64,000 bases of DNA, taken from Steroidobacteraceae bacterium (lineage in GTDB: Bacteria; Pseudomonadota; Gammaproteobacteria; Steroidobacterales; Steroidobacteraceae). Below are positions 8,791-17,881 of the stretch, one piece after another. Each line of letters starts with the position of its first letter. The first letter of the stretch is position 1. Location of the stretch: contig JAWLAG010000001.1 of the NCBI GenBank assembly GCA_041395505.1, positions 1,612,001-1,676,000 on the forward strand, in the 5' to 3' direction. The notes under the pieces were generated by a model. The model searched no databases, was not told the origin of the DNA, and saw only the letters and a list, made by a program, of their open reading frames with translations. Made by a program: the position numbers and the translations under genes.

Positions 8791-9176
8791 TCTTCGGCAT
8801 TGGCATCGATGTGCTGGAGGCCCGTCGTGTCGACCTGCTGCTCGAGCGCTATCCGCAGCGCTTCGTGCAGCGCTTGCTCATGCCGAACGAGCTCGAGCAG
8901 TTTCGAAGAACGAAACGGCCAAATCGCTTCCTCGCCATGCGCTTTGCCGCCAAGGAAGCCATTGTAAAGGCAATGGGCACCGGATTTGCGAACGGCGTGT
9001 GGATCCGCGATATCGGTGTCGTGCAGAACAAGCTCGGCAAACCGGAAGTTGTGTATTCGCCGCGTGGCGAGCGCAAACGTCGCGAGCTCGGCGTAGGCGA
9101 GGGCCACGTTACATTGACGGATGAGGCCGGATTGATCGTTGCCGTTGCGGTGTTGCTGCGAGCGTCGGCGCCATGA
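8787..9176 (+). CDS. acpS: Holo-[acyl-carrier-protein] synthase
   Basis: A 129-residue enzyme that moves 4'-phosphopantetheine from CoA to the serine of acyl carrier proteins. The two family motifs are GIGIDVLEARRV at residues 3-14 and RFAAKEAIVKAMG near 52-64, giving the Mg-binding Asp and Glu. The ATG at 8787 overlaps the pdxJ stop, which settles the start. It could also charge the carrier domain of the fatty acyl-AMP ligase at 54262-56226. Confidence 0.94.
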   Translation: MIFGIGIDVLEARRVDLLLERYPQRFVQRLLMPNELEQFRRTKRPNRFLAMRFAAKEAIVKAMGTGFANGVWIRDIGVVQNKLGKPEVVYSPRGERKRRELGVGEGHVTLTDEAGLIVAVAVLLRASAP

Positions 9177-9949
9177 ATGTCCTTACTTTCGACATCGAAA
9201 CCGTGCCGGATGTCGAGCATGGCCGGAGGTTCCTGGGGCTCGGCGACCTGGATGACGTCGCCGTGGCCAAGGCGATGCAGGCACTGGCGCGTCAGAGGCG
9301 TGGCGAGGATTTCCTGCCGCTGCAGCAGCACCGCATCGTCGCCATCGCCTGTGCTTTGCGGCGCGGTGAAAATCTCACGGTCTGGAGCCTCGGGGAGACC
9401 GATTCCTCCGAGGCGCAACTCGTGCAGCGATTCTTCGATGGGCTCGAGCGCTACTGTCCCGATCTCGTATCGTGGAATGGCGGCGGGTTCGACCTGCCGG
9501 TGCTGCACTATCGTGCATTGCGCAACGGCGTCGTGGCAGCCCGCTATTGGGAAACCGGCGATGAGGACAAGTCTTTTCGCTACAACAACTACCTCGGACG
9601 ATTTCATTGGCGGCATATCGACCTGATGGATGTACTGAGCGGATACCAGGCGCGGGCGCGGGCGTCGCTTGATGAAATCGCCACTTTGGTGGGATTGCCT
9701 GGCAAGCTTGGCATGACGGGGGCCGATGTCTGGCCACGTTATCTGGCGGGCGATTTGCGGGCGATTCGACAATACTGTGAGACCGACGTTCTGAATACCT
9801 ATCTGGTCTACCTGCATTTCGAACGCATGCGCGGTCGGCTCACGCCTGCGCAGCACGGGCAGGAGATAGAACGTGCGCGCCAATTCCTGCAAGCCTCGGA
9901 CGGACCACATTGGCAGGAGTATCTCGCGGCCTGGGATTCGACGAATTGA
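9173..9949 (+). CDS. Predicted 3'-5' exonuclease (PolB exonuclease-like)
   Basis: A 258-residue DEDD-type nuclease of the predicted PolB-like 3'-5' exonuclease family. Exo I is FDIETVPD at residues 5-12; Exo II is in LVSWNGGGFDLPVL; Exo III is the YCETDVLNTYLVY segment, supplying the last Asp. It sits between acpS and rlmD with 4-base overlaps on both sides. The substrate is unknown; a role in DNA repair is the family assumption. Confidence 0.85.
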   Translation: MNVLTFDIETVPDVEHGRRFLGLGDLDDVAVAKAMQALARQRRGEDFLPLQQHRIVAIACALRRGENLTVWSLGETDSSEAQLVQRFFDGLERYCPDLVSWNGGGFDLPVLHYRALRNGVVAARYWETGDEDKSFRYNNYLGRFHWRHIDLMDVLSGYQARARASLDEIATLVGLPGKLGMTGADVWPRYLAGDLRAIRQYCETDVLNTYLVYLHFERMRGRLTPAQHGQEIERARQFLQASDGPHWQEYLAAWDSTN

Positions 9950-11262
9950 CAGCGACGCGATCCGGCCCGGTCGAGCTCGGCACAGTGATCGATCTGGGTC
10001 GGGATGGCGAAGGCGTCATCCGCAACGGCAAAACCGTATTCGTTCCCGGTGCGCTTCCTGGCGAGGTCGTGAAATTTGTCCGTCGGCGAAGCCGTCGTCA
10101 GCACGACGAAGGTGAATTGATCGCAGTCGAATCGCCATCCGTGCACCGTGCAGATCCCATCTGCGCGCATTTTGGCCGCTGTGGTGGCTGCACGTTGCAA
10201 CACCTGTCAAGCGATGGGCAGGTCGAGCTGAAGCAGCGCGAATTGGCACAGTGCCTGGCGCGTATCGGGCAGGTTGCACCGCAGCGTTTTCTTGCGCCGT
10301 TGCGGGCTCCGACACGGCACTACCGGCGTCGGGCGCGACTCGGTGTGCGCTACGTTGCGAAGAAAAACCGTGTGGTGGTAGGTTTTCGCGAGCGATTCAA
10401 ACCCTACGTTGCCGATCTCGACCAATGCCCGGTCCTGGTCGAGCCTGTTGGTTCGCTGTTGCGGCCATTGAGTCATGTATTGAACGAGCTCAGCATTCGC
10501 GAGCGGCTGCCACAGGTCGAGATTGCCGTGGGGGACTCGGGCGAGGTCGCCATGGTGCTGCGTACGCTCGATGCGCCGAGCGATGCCGATCTGGAGCGAC
10601 TACAGGCCTTTGCTGAAGCGCACTCGTTGTTGCTCTTTCTTCAGCCGGCAGGTCCGTCAAGCGTCGTGCCGCTGTCCCACGAGCGACGCAGTCAAAGCTA
10701 CTGCCTGCCGAATCACGATTTGCGCCTCGAGTTCGCGCCGACGGATTTCGTGCAGGTGAATGCGCTCGGCAATCGGCTCCTGGTCGATGCCGCGATCGAG
10801 CTGCTCGATTGCAACGCAGGCGATTCCGTGCTCGACCTGTATTGTGGCATTGGCAATTTCACGTTGCCGATCGCGAGGCGCGCGCGGCAGGTCCTCGGTA
10901 TCGAGGGTGCGCCGGAGCTCGTGGCGCGAGCGAGCGCAAACGCCCAGCTTAACGGCATTGGCAACGCGCAGTTTGTCTGCCGCGATTTGACCGATGGGCC
11001 CGCGCTCGCGCACTTGCTGCGCGATCGATCGATCGATCTCATATTGCTCGACCCGCCCCGCGCGGGTGCCCAGGCGATATTGCCCGTGCTGGCAGACTTG
11101 CGCTGCCGGCGCATCGTCTACATATCCTGCCATCCTGCAAGTCTGGCCCGGGATCTGGGCCAGCTCGTGCATGAGTTCGGATATCGTCTCGAAGCCGCCG
11201 GCAGCGCGGACATGTTTGCGCATACGGGGCACCAGGAGGCGTTAGCCTTGCTCACGCTGTGA
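9946..11262 (+). CDS. rlmD: 23S rRNA (uracil-1939-C5)-methyltransferase RlmD
   Basis: A 438-residue SAM-dependent RNA methyltransferase. It has an N-terminal TRAM domain (residues about 8-65), a [4Fe-4S] cluster binding set (CAHFGRCGGC plus a later DQCPVL cysteine), a SAM-binding motif VLDLYCGIGNFTLPIA, and the nucleophile motif ISCHP, where most relatives read SCNP. I choose the TTG at 9946, which overlaps the preceding stop as TTGA, matching the gene chain; another TTG at 9910 would add 12 residues. RlmD is preferred over other uracil-5 methyltransferases because of TRAM plus the iron-sulphur cysteines. Confidence 0.9.
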   Translation: MTATRSGPVELGTVIDLGRDGEGVIRNGKTVFVPGALPGEVVKFVRRRSRRQHDEGELIAVESPSVHRADPICAHFGRCGGCTLQHLSSDGQVELKQRELAQCLARIGQVAPQRFLAPLRAPTRHYRRRARLGVRYVAKKNRVVVGFRERFKPYVADLDQCPVLVEPVGSLLRPLSHVLNELSIRERLPQVEIAVGDSGEVAMVLRTLDAPSDADLERLQAFAEAHSLLLFLQPAGPSSVVPLSHERRSQSYCLPNHDLRLEFAPTDFVQVNALGNRLLVDAAIELLDCNAGDSVLDLYCGIGNFTLPIARRARQVLGIEGAPELVARASANAQLNGIGNAQFVCRDLTDGPALAHLLRDRSIDLILLDPPRAGAQAILPVLADLRCRRIVYISCHPASLARDLGQLVHEFGYRLEAAGSADMFAHTGHQEALALLTL

Positions 11263-11346
11263 CCGGCGTCGCGCTAGCGCTGCTGGCCAGTTCGCGGGCG
11301 ACACAGTAACCTTGGCGCATCGCTGGCTTGTTGGCAGGTCCATGGT

Positions 11347-12399
11347 GTGACGCTGGGGCCGCTCATGGTCGATATTGCTGGCCTGGAACTCACGAGCGAG
11401 GACCGGGAGGTGCTGTCGCATCCGATGGTCGGGGCGGTCATTCTGTTCTCCCGAAACTACGAATCTCCGGAGCAGCTGCTGCGGCTGACTGCGGCCATCC
11501 AGGCAGTGCGCGCGCCACAGCTCCTTGTCACCGTAGACCAGGAGGGCGGCCGGGTGCAACGCTTTCGTGAAGGTTTTTCGTTGTTGCCGCCGCTCGCATG
11601 GCTCGGGCAGGAGTATCAAAAGAACCAGGCGCGCGCGCTCGATCATGCGCGCCGACTCGGCTGGCTGATGGCCGCCGAGATGCGCAGCGTCGGAGTCGAT
11701 TTGTCATTTACGCCCTGCGTCGATGTCGACTATGGCATCAGCGAGATAATCGGCGATCGCGCATTTGGCTCGGACAGGAATGCGGTCGCGCGCCTGGCCG
11801 TCGCTTATGCACACGGCATGCACGATGCGGGCATGGTCGCGACCGCCAAGCATTTTCCTGGCCATGGCGCGGTGCGCGCCGACTCGCATCTGACGCTACC
11901 AGTCGATCGTCGAGCATTGGCTGACATCCGGGACGACCTGCTGCCATACCGGCGAATGATCGCCAACGGCCTCGCAGCCGTCATGGTGGCGCACGTTGTC
12001 TATCCGGATGTCGATGAAATGCCTGCGAGCCTGTCGGGACGCTGGATCAAGGGCGAGTTGCGCGGTGAACTGTCTTTCGCTGGCACCGTATTCGCGGATG
12101 ACCTGTCAATGCGGGCGACCGCGCAGTTCGGCAATGCGGCGCAGCGCGCCGCCCTTGCGCTTGGGGCAGGCTGCGACGTGCTGCCGGTTTGCAACGATCG
12201 CGAGGCAGTCCTCGAAATACTGGACGCACATGTGCTGGCCGCGAGTCCTACCAGCCAGATGCGCATGGCTCGCCTGCGTGGCGGTGCCAGGATTGCACCC
12301 GGGGATTTGCGGCACCATGGCGATTGGCAGCTAGGCAGCCGGATCCTGGCCGCCTATCGCGAAACGCCAGTCCTGGAGCTCGACGGCAGGCCGGCATGA
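11347..12399 (+). CDS. nagZ: Beta-N-acetylhexosaminidase NagZ
   Basis: A 350-residue cytoplasmic GH3 glycosidase that removes GlcNAc from anhydro-muropeptides in cell-wall recycling. It has VDQEGGRVQRF, the catalytic loop KHFPGHGAVRADSH (His general acid/base), and DDLSM holding the nucleophile Asp. The start is GTG at 11347; an ATG 18 bases later is an alternative. It follows an 84-base gap in which I see no clear signal, and its stop overlaps the next gene (ATGA). Confidence 0.93.
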   Translation: MTLGPLMVDIAGLELTSEDREVLSHPMVGAVILFSRNYESPEQLLRLTAAIQAVRAPQLLVTVDQEGGRVQRFREGFSLLPPLAWLGQEYQKNQARALDHARRLGWLMAAEMRSVGVDLSFTPCVDVDYGISEIIGDRAFGSDRNAVARLAVAYAHGMHDAGMVATAKHFPGHGAVRADSHLTLPVDRRALADIRDDLLPYRRMIANGLAAVMVAHVVYPDVDEMPASLSGRWIKGELRGELSFAGTVFADDLSMRATAQFGNAAQRAALALGAGCDVLPVCNDREAVLEILDAHVLAASPTSQMRMARLRGGARIAPGDLRHHGDWQLGSRILAAYRETPVLELDGRPA

Positions 12400-13328
12400 G
12401 CGGACTTACAGAACCACTGCTGCGCGCAATCCTCGATTCTGCCCCGCAAGGCGTCGTGATTTTCTCCACGGACGATGCGGTTCGTGCCCGATATCTGAAT
12501 GCAGTCTTCACATCGATGACGGGTATGACGTTGGCGGACGATCCGTCAGGTTCCAGTTGCGGTCTCGCCGGGAGCGCCCAGGATCGCGAAAGCATCGAAC
12601 GCATTGGTCAGGCCGTGCGCCGCCGCGAGCCCTCGCGCCTCGTGCTGCGAAGCTACGGCGCGGAAGCGGTGGCCAGCTGGTGCGAACTCAGCCTGCAGCC
12701 ACTGACCGAGTCCGGTTCTGATTCACAGTATGTAGTGGGATTCTTGCGCGACCTTGCGGGTCGAGTGCCGCGTCAGGACCAGTCCGGTACGGAGCCGCCG
12801 GCGTGGATTCGCGAGGATCGCTTGACGGGGCTTGCTTCGCGGGATTTTTTCGACGAGGTGTTGCGTCGCGAGTGGGCAGCGAGTCAGCGGGAGTCGCGTC
12901 CGATCGGCTTGATCCTGATCGATCCGGATTATTTCGCCGGCTATAACGAAATATTCGCGAGTACCGGTGCGGATGCCTGCCTGCGACGTGTCGCGCGTCT
13001 CGTGCAGGCGGCGTACCGCCGCGGCAGTGATCTCGCCTGTCGCTGGGACGGATGCGTGCTGGCCGTCATGCTGGCCGGGGCAGGAGCCGAGCCTAGCACG
13101 AGCTATGTGAATTCGGTTCTGGCCCGGATATTCGAACAGCGCATTCATCACCCGCGCTCGCCGCTGCGCTATGTGACGGCGAGCGCCGGGATAGCCGTGC
13201 TGGTACCGCAGCGAGCCCAGGAACCCACCGTGCTGATCAGCGCCGCCGAGAGCGCCTTGCGACGTGCCAAGTCAGCTGGTCGCAATCGCGCCGAGGTCGC
13301 CGGGAAGGCCGATTTTCGGGCAGGCTGA
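12396..13328 (+). CDS. PAS-GGDEF protein with lost catalytic motif
   Basis: A 310-residue cytoplasmic protein. Residues about 8-125 look like a PAS sensor (ILDSAPQGVVIFSTDD, a typical PAS start). Residues about 145-305 form a GGDEF domain: DRLTGLASRDFF, LILIDPDYFAGYNE, and a late SAGIAV block. The catalytic GGDEF/GGEEF is replaced by DGCVL at residues 218-222, so cyclase activity is unlikely. The inhibitory RxxD site is kept as RGSD at 209-212, five residues ahead. This suggests a c-di-GMP receptor. It is translationally coupled to nagZ by ATGA. Confidence 0.8.
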   Translation: MSGLTEPLLRAILDSAPQGVVIFSTDDAVRARYLNAVFTSMTGMTLADDPSGSSCGLAGSAQDRESIERIGQAVRRREPSRLVLRSYGAEAVASWCELSLQPLTESGSDSQYVVGFLRDLAGRVPRQDQSGTEPPAWIREDRLTGLASRDFFDEVLRREWAASQRESRPIGLILIDPDYFAGYNEIFASTGADACLRRVARLVQAAYRRGSDLACRWDGCVLAVMLAGAGAEPSTSYVNSVLARIFEQRIHHPRSPLRYVTASAGIAVLVPQRAQEPTVLISAAESALRRAKSAGRNRAEVAGKADFRAG

Positions 13329-13340
13329 GCGGCTCGCAGT

Positions 13341-13889
13341 CTACCGGCCGTTATCCCGGCCGCTGCTCGCCGGGGTCACGATTGCGATCACTCCGAGTGA
13401 TGGGCTGTCGTAGTAGTTCTTCTCGTAGAAGCGGATACGACGCCGTTCGTCGATTGCGCCCCCGCCGTAGCTGACCTTGACACCCAAATGCAGGTACTGG
13501 CCGCGTTCCAGCGAGATCCTGCCGTTCAATCCGGGTACGTTGGCGCCGAGGCGCTGCAAGGTGAACCCTGCGCGTGTTCCCCAGTCGCTGGCGGTTTGAG
13601 ACCAGCCAAAGTGTGCAATCGGCGTATATCCGGACGCTGCGCGCAGGCGGTTGGCGATGTCGCCCAGCTTCAACTCGGCCGCCGGAGTGCTGCGAACGAA
13701 ACGACCAATCGCCGAGCCACCCGAGGCGCCATCATCGGCGCCGGCGCCGCCGACGACGCCGGCACCTGGTGCGCGAAATATGATCAACTCGATGTTGTAG
13801 ATATTCCCGCCGTTGGCGGACTGTGGCACCGCGGTCGCGGTCGCCAACAAGCCAGCGAAGACCAGCAGCCATTGTCGGTGGAAACCCAT
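13341..13889 (-). CDS. CsiV-like exported protein
   Basis: A 182-residue protein with a signal peptide (WLLVFAGLLATATAVPQSA). The mature part starts with YNIELIIFR, and later has AHFGWSQ and YLHLGVKVSY, the pattern of the CsiV/DUF2803 family found next to mfd in gammaproteobacteria. CsiV in Vibrio binds peptidoglycan and affects sensing of non-canonical D-amino acids. The frame is open for 72 more codons upstream inside mfd, but the ATG at 13889 starts the signal peptide. It is 25 bases downstream of mfd on the same strand, probably one operon. A glycine/alanine-rich spacer (GAGVVGGAGADDGASGG) is unusual. Confidence 0.7.
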   Translation of the reverse strand: MGFHRQWLLVFAGLLATATAVPQSANGGNIYNIELIIFRAPGAGVVGGAGADDGASGGSAIGRFVRSTPAAELKLGDIANRLRAASGYTPIAHFGWSQTASDWGTRAGFTLQRLGANVPGLNGRISLERGQYLHLGVKVSYGGGAIDERRRIRFYEKNYYDSPSLGVIAIVTPASSGRDNGR

Positions 13890-13914
13890 GGCGTGATTGT
13901 AATGCAAATCGGTG

Positions 13915-16900
13915 TCAATCGTCGCCGGAGAGGGCGGTGAGCAGCTCATCGGCCAGCGCGAAGCGCTGCTGCCCACTGTCGAGAACGGCATTGATGCGCA
14001 GTTTGAGCGGTCCGTCGAACCGACAGCGTCCGCTGCTGTCGCTGGCGAGGCGTACCAGGACCGCGGGATCTGCCGTGCTGTGCTCCGTAAACGACAAGTA
14101 GCCACCCTGAGGACCCAGCTCCATTCGCCGCATGCCCAGGCGGCGCGCGCGCAACGTCAGTGCGGCCGCCCGCAACAGATTGGCCGCTGCCGGCGGCAAG
14201 GGTGCTCCAAAGCGGTCGACGATCTCCACGCCGAGTTCGTCGAGTTCCGCCGCGCCCGCAGCCGAAGCAATCCGCTTGTAGAGCCCGAGCCGGACATGGA
14301 CGTCGCCGACGTACTCTTCAGGGAGGAGTGCGGGCACGTGCAGCTCGACTTCAGCGGGTGCCGCGAGAGGCCGGTCGAGTTCAGCGGTTCGGCCGGCCCG
14401 CGCGGCCGCAACGGCCTCGCCCAGGAGGTCGAGATACAGCGACAGACCGATTTCACTGACGTTGCCACTCTGTGCTTCGCCAAGAAGCTCGCCCGCACCG
14501 CGGATTTCAAGGTCATGTGTTGCCAGCACGAAACCTGCGCCCAGTTCCTCGAGCGATTCGAGTGCCGCGAGCCGCTTCTGCGCATCGCTGCTGACGCTTG
14601 CCATCGGCGGAGTCAGGAGGTACGCGTAGGCACGGTGATGAGAGCGACCGACCCTGCCGCGCAGTTGGTGCAGTTGCGCGAGGCCAAAGCGATCGGCGCG
14701 ATCGATCATGATCGTATTTGCAGTCGGGACATCGATGCCGCTTTCGATGATCGTGGTCGCCAACAGGAGATTGAACCGGCGATGGTAGAAATCGATCATG
14801 AGTTGCTCGAGGTCGCGCTCCCGCATCTGGCCATGACCAACACGAACATCAGCTTCGGGAATGAGGTTGCGCAGGCGCATCGCAACTTTTTCCATGTCCC
14901 GTACCTCGTTGTGCACGAAGTAGATCTGCCCGCCGCGCCGTAGTTCACGCAATGCCGCTTCGCGTATTGTCGCATCATGCCATTCGAGCACGAACGTCTT
15001 GATTGCGAGCCGCTCGACCGGTGGCGTCGTGATCAGCGACAGGTCGCGCAGACCTCCGAGCGCGAGATTGAGCGTGCGCGGTATTGGCGTGGCGGTCAGT
15101 GTCAGGAAGTGCACCTCGGCCCGCAGCGCCTTCAGACGCTCCTTGTCGCGGACGCCAAATCGGTGTTCCTCGTCAACGATTACCAGGCCGAGATTGCGAA
15201 ATTGAACCTGGGCGTGGAGAAGTTTGTGGGTAGCGATGACGATATCGACGGCGCCTGAGGCGACACCGGCGATGACGCGATCCGCATCGCCGCGGCCGCG
15301 AAATCGCGACAATGCCTCGATGCGTATCGGCCAGTCGGCGAAGCGGTCGCGAAAATTGGCGGCATGCTGTTCGGCCAGCAGGGTGGTAGGGACCAGCAAG
15401 GCGACCTGGCATCCCGCCTGGCAGGCAATGAAGGCGGCGCGCATGGCGACCTCTGTCTTGCCGAAGCCGACATCCCCGCATATGACGCGGTCCATCGGTT
15501 TCGACGCGGCCAGGTCTACACGCACGGCCGCGATGGCCGCGGCCTGGTCTGGTGTTTCTTCGAATGGGAAGCCGTCCGCGAACCGGTTGTACTCGAGGTC
15601 GCCGACGGCGAGTGATCTGCTCTGTTTGAGTTGTCGCCTCGCGTGCAGATCGAGAAGCTCGGCCGCGACATCCCGGATCTGTTCCGCGGCACGGCGTCGC
15701 GCTCGCTGCCAATCGCCGCTGCCGAGCTTGTGCAATGGCGCGTGATCGGGCTCGGAGCCGGTGTAGCGGGACACAAACTGCAGCGAATGCACCGGTACGT
15801 ACAACAGGTCACCGTCGCGATATTCGAGAACCAGGAATTCCCCGTCCTCGCCGCCGGCTGTCATGACTTTCAGTCCGCGATAACGGCCGACGCCGTATTC
15901 CTGGTGTACCACCGGCGCGCCCTCGATCAGGCTCTGCAGGTCGCGCAGGATCGCGGCCGGGTCGATTTCGCTGCGTCGACGACGGCGTTGCTGGCGCGCT
16001 CGCGCGCCGAATATCTCCTGCTCGGTAACGATACGCAGCGCAGGCTCTGCAATCGCGAGGCCGCGCACCTGCTCGGCGACCATGATGGCGTTGCGCGCGG
16101 GACTCGCCGTGAATTCCTGCCAGCTCTGCATTTGCGGCGGATGCAGCTCGTACGGTGCAAGCATCTGCAGCAACAGCTCGCGCCGACCGGGTGATTCGGC
16201 GACCAGGAGCGTGCGCTGCCCGGCGTCCCGAAGCGCGGCGACCAGGTTGGCGAGGGGTTCCTGCGGCCGAGCGAGCCCGGTCAGCGCAATCGGAGCGCGA
16301 GTATGGAAATCCTGGCTTGGTACCGCCTCGATCGCGTCGATGGCGTGCTTGAAGCGCGCCATCGTTACCTGTGGCCGTTCGGCCAGATGTTGCTCGATCT
16401 GTTGCGGCTCGAGCGCGATCTCGTGCGGAGCAAGGATCGGGCGTTCGATGTCGTGACGTCGTTCCTCGTAGCGTTCCTGCAGGTCGCGCCACGCGCTGGC
16501 GCAGTGCTCGAGCGCCTCTGTTGCGGTGACCACTACGGCGTCATCGGGCAAATGGTCGAACAGCGATGCGGGAGTCTCGAAGAATAGCGGTAGATAGAAC
16601 TCGATTCCCGGCGGCGCGATGCCGTTGCCAACGCCGCGATAGATCGCCGAGCGAGACGGATCGCCCTCGAAACGTCTTCGATATCGCTGACGGAAATCCC
16701 GAATCGCGATTTCATCGAGCGGAAATTCGCGACCAGGAAGCAATTTCACCGTGTCGATCTTTTCGAGCGAGCGTTGCGTATCCGGGTCGAATTGGCGAAT
16801 CGCGTCGATCTGTCGATCGAGCAGGTCGATGCGCAGCGGTTCGGTACTGCCCATCGGGTACAGATCGAGCAAGGACCCGCGCATCGCGAATTCGCCCGGA

Positions 16901-17370
16901 TCGCGAACCTGGCCGACCGCCAGGTACCCGGCCGCGACCAGGCGGGTTCGCATGGCGTCGGTGTCCAGCGTATCGCCGGTGCGAACCTGAAAACTCAATG
17001 CCGAGAGGTAGTTCCGGGGTGGCAGCCGCAGGAGCAGCGTCTCCGCCGCAACCAGCAGGATGCCGCGCGGTCGATCGAGCAGCCAGGCGAGCGTTGCCAA
17101 CCGTTCCGACACGAGATCAGCGTGTGGCGAAAACAGGTCGTAGGGCAGTATTTCCCAGTCGGGCAATGCGCGAACCGCGAGCCGGGTTCCGCAGAAGAAA
17201 CGCAATTCCGCCGCCGTTTCCTCCATCGCCTGCACGGTAGGCGCGATGACGAGGTAGAGGCGCGAGTCCTCGACGGCTGCTTGCGCAATCGCAAGGCTCG
17301 TGGCGCTGCCGTGCAAGCCGTGCCACTCGACATGGCGCCGGGAACGATTCGGGCGTATGGGTGAGAACAA
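13915..17370 (-). CDS. mfd: Transcription-repair coupling factor Mfd
   Basis: A 1151-residue ATPase that removes stalled RNA polymerase from lesions and recruits UvrA. The UvrB-like module occupies about residues 1-350, the RNA-polymerase-interaction domain about 470-545 (QEYGVGRYRG), and the RecG-like translocase about 575-950, with Walker A GDVGFGKTEVAMRAAF and Walker B DEEHRFGV. A TRCF C-terminal domain follows. The only in-frame start near the N-terminus is TTG at 17370 and no clear ribosome site precedes it, so the first few residues are uncertain. Length is typical (1148 in E. coli). Confidence 0.95.
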   Translation of the reverse strand: MFSPIRPNRSRRHVEWHGLHGSATSLAIAQAAVEDSRLYLVIAPTVQAMEETAAELRFFCGTRLAVRALPDWEILPYDLFSPHADLVSERLATLAWLLDRPRGILLVAAETLLLRLPPRNYLSALSFQVRTGDTLDTDAMRTRLVAAGYLAVGQVRDPGEFAMRGSLLDLYPMGSTEPLRIDLLDRQIDAIRQFDPDTQRSLEKIDTVKLLPGREFPLDEIAIRDFRQRYRRRFEGDPSRSAIYRGVGNGIAPPGIEFYLPLFFETPASLFDHLPDDAVVVTATEALEHCASAWRDLQERYEERRHDIERPILAPHEIALEPQQIEQHLAERPQVTMARFKHAIDAIEAVPSQDFHTRAPIALTGLARPQEPLANLVAALRDAGQRTLLVAESPGRRELLLQMLAPYELHPPQMQSWQEFTASPARNAIMVAEQVRGLAIAEPALRIVTEQEIFGARARQQRRRRRSEIDPAAILRDLQSLIEGAPVVHQEYGVGRYRGLKVMTAGGEDGEFLVLEYRDGDLLYVPVHSLQFVSRYTGSEPDHAPLHKLGSGDWQRARRRAAEQIRDVAAELLDLHARRQLKQSRSLAVGDLEYNRFADGFPFEETPDQAAAIAAVRVDLAASKPMDRVICGDVGFGKTEVAMRAAFIACQAGCQVALLVPTTLLAEQHAANFRDRFADWPIRIEALSRFRGRGDADRVIAGVASGAVDIVIATHKLLHAQVQFRNLGLVIVDEEHRFGVRDKERLKALRAEVHFLTLTATPIPRTLNLALGGLRDLSLITTPPVERLAIKTFVLEWHDATIREAALRELRRGGQIYFVHNEVRDMEKVAMRLRNLIPEADVRVGHGQMRERDLEQLMIDFYHRRFNLLLATTIIESGIDVPTANTIMIDRADRFGLAQLHQLRGRVGRSHHRAYAYLLTPPMASVSSDAQKRLAALESLEELGAGFVLATHDLEIRGAGELLGEAQSGNVSEIGLSLYLDLLGEAVAAARAGRTAELDRPLAAPAEVELHVPALLPEEYVGDVHVRLGLYKRIASAAGAAELDELGVEIVDRFGAPLPPAAANLLRAAALTLRARRLGMRRMELGPQGGYLSFTEHSTADPAVLVRLASDSSGRCRFDGPLKLRINAVLDSGQQRFALADELLTALSGDD

Positions 17371-17459
17371 GGCGGAATACCGCGCGCAATAGCCTACGGG
17401 CGCGGCAGGATACCGGCTCGAGGCCGGCGATCCAATAGACTTGTAGAGGTGGTGTCGGT

Positions 17460-17747
17460 CTAGGGTGCAGTAACGACGGCGTGGATCACGCGATCGTTTT
17501 CGAAGAACACGGCGAAATTCGGATAGTCCCAGCGTGTTATCGGCGGTTGACCGACCGTGGCGTGGCGATTCGTGGGCTCACCAAATCGTGATTCGACGGC
17601 GCTCATGGTAATGCCGCGTGCCGGAGTCTCAACCGAGCTCGCCCGCAGCTGAATCGCATCCCCGACCGCTACGGTTTCCGCCTGGGTCATGGCCGCCGCG
17701 CTGGCAAGAGCAGCGAACGACAGTGTCAGCAGCAAAGCCCTATTCAT
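17460..17747 (-). CDS. Small exported protein of unknown function upstream of mfd
   Basis: A 95-residue protein with a clear signal peptide (MNRALLLTLSFAALASAAA, cleavage near TQA). The mature domain of about 70 residues has SAVESRFGEP near its centre and ends in TRWDYPNFAVFFENDRVIHA. The short 'helix, FGxP, strand' arrangement is reminiscent of BamE/SmpA-like small folds, but I cannot assign a family. The ATG at 17747 has a GGGAG ribosome site. It precedes mfd by 89 bases on the same strand. Confidence 0.75.
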   Translation of the reverse strand: MNRALLLTLSFAALASAAAMTQAETVAVGDAIQLRASSVETPARGITMSAVESRFGEPTNRHATVGQPPITRWDYPNFAVFFENDRVIHAVVTAP

Positions 17748-17774
17748 GGTTGCATCTCCCGGTCGAACCGTTGG

Positions 17775-17780
17775 ACTATA
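17775..17780 (-). promoter_or_regulatory. Candidate extended -10 promoter for the small gene-mfd-csiV-like operon
   Basis: On the minus strand the sequence reads TGCTATAGT, a TGn-extended -10 hexamer TATAGT. It lies 27 bases before the ATG of the small exported gene. No -35 match is needed for an extended -10 site and none is seen. The 17748-17881 region separates this operon from lolC on the plus strand. Confidence 0.45.
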
Positions 17781-17881
17781 GCACCGGCCGGGACAATGGC
17801 GCCGCACCGGGTGGGCGGTATCCTGACCAATCTGTGACCCAGTTCGGATTTTGCAGGCGTAACCGCTCCCTCCAGGCCCTG

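Noticed and set aside
11023..11038. (GATC)4 simple repeat inside rlmD
   Set aside because: It encodes a normal part of the methyltransferase, and four copies alone do not support a regulatory role.
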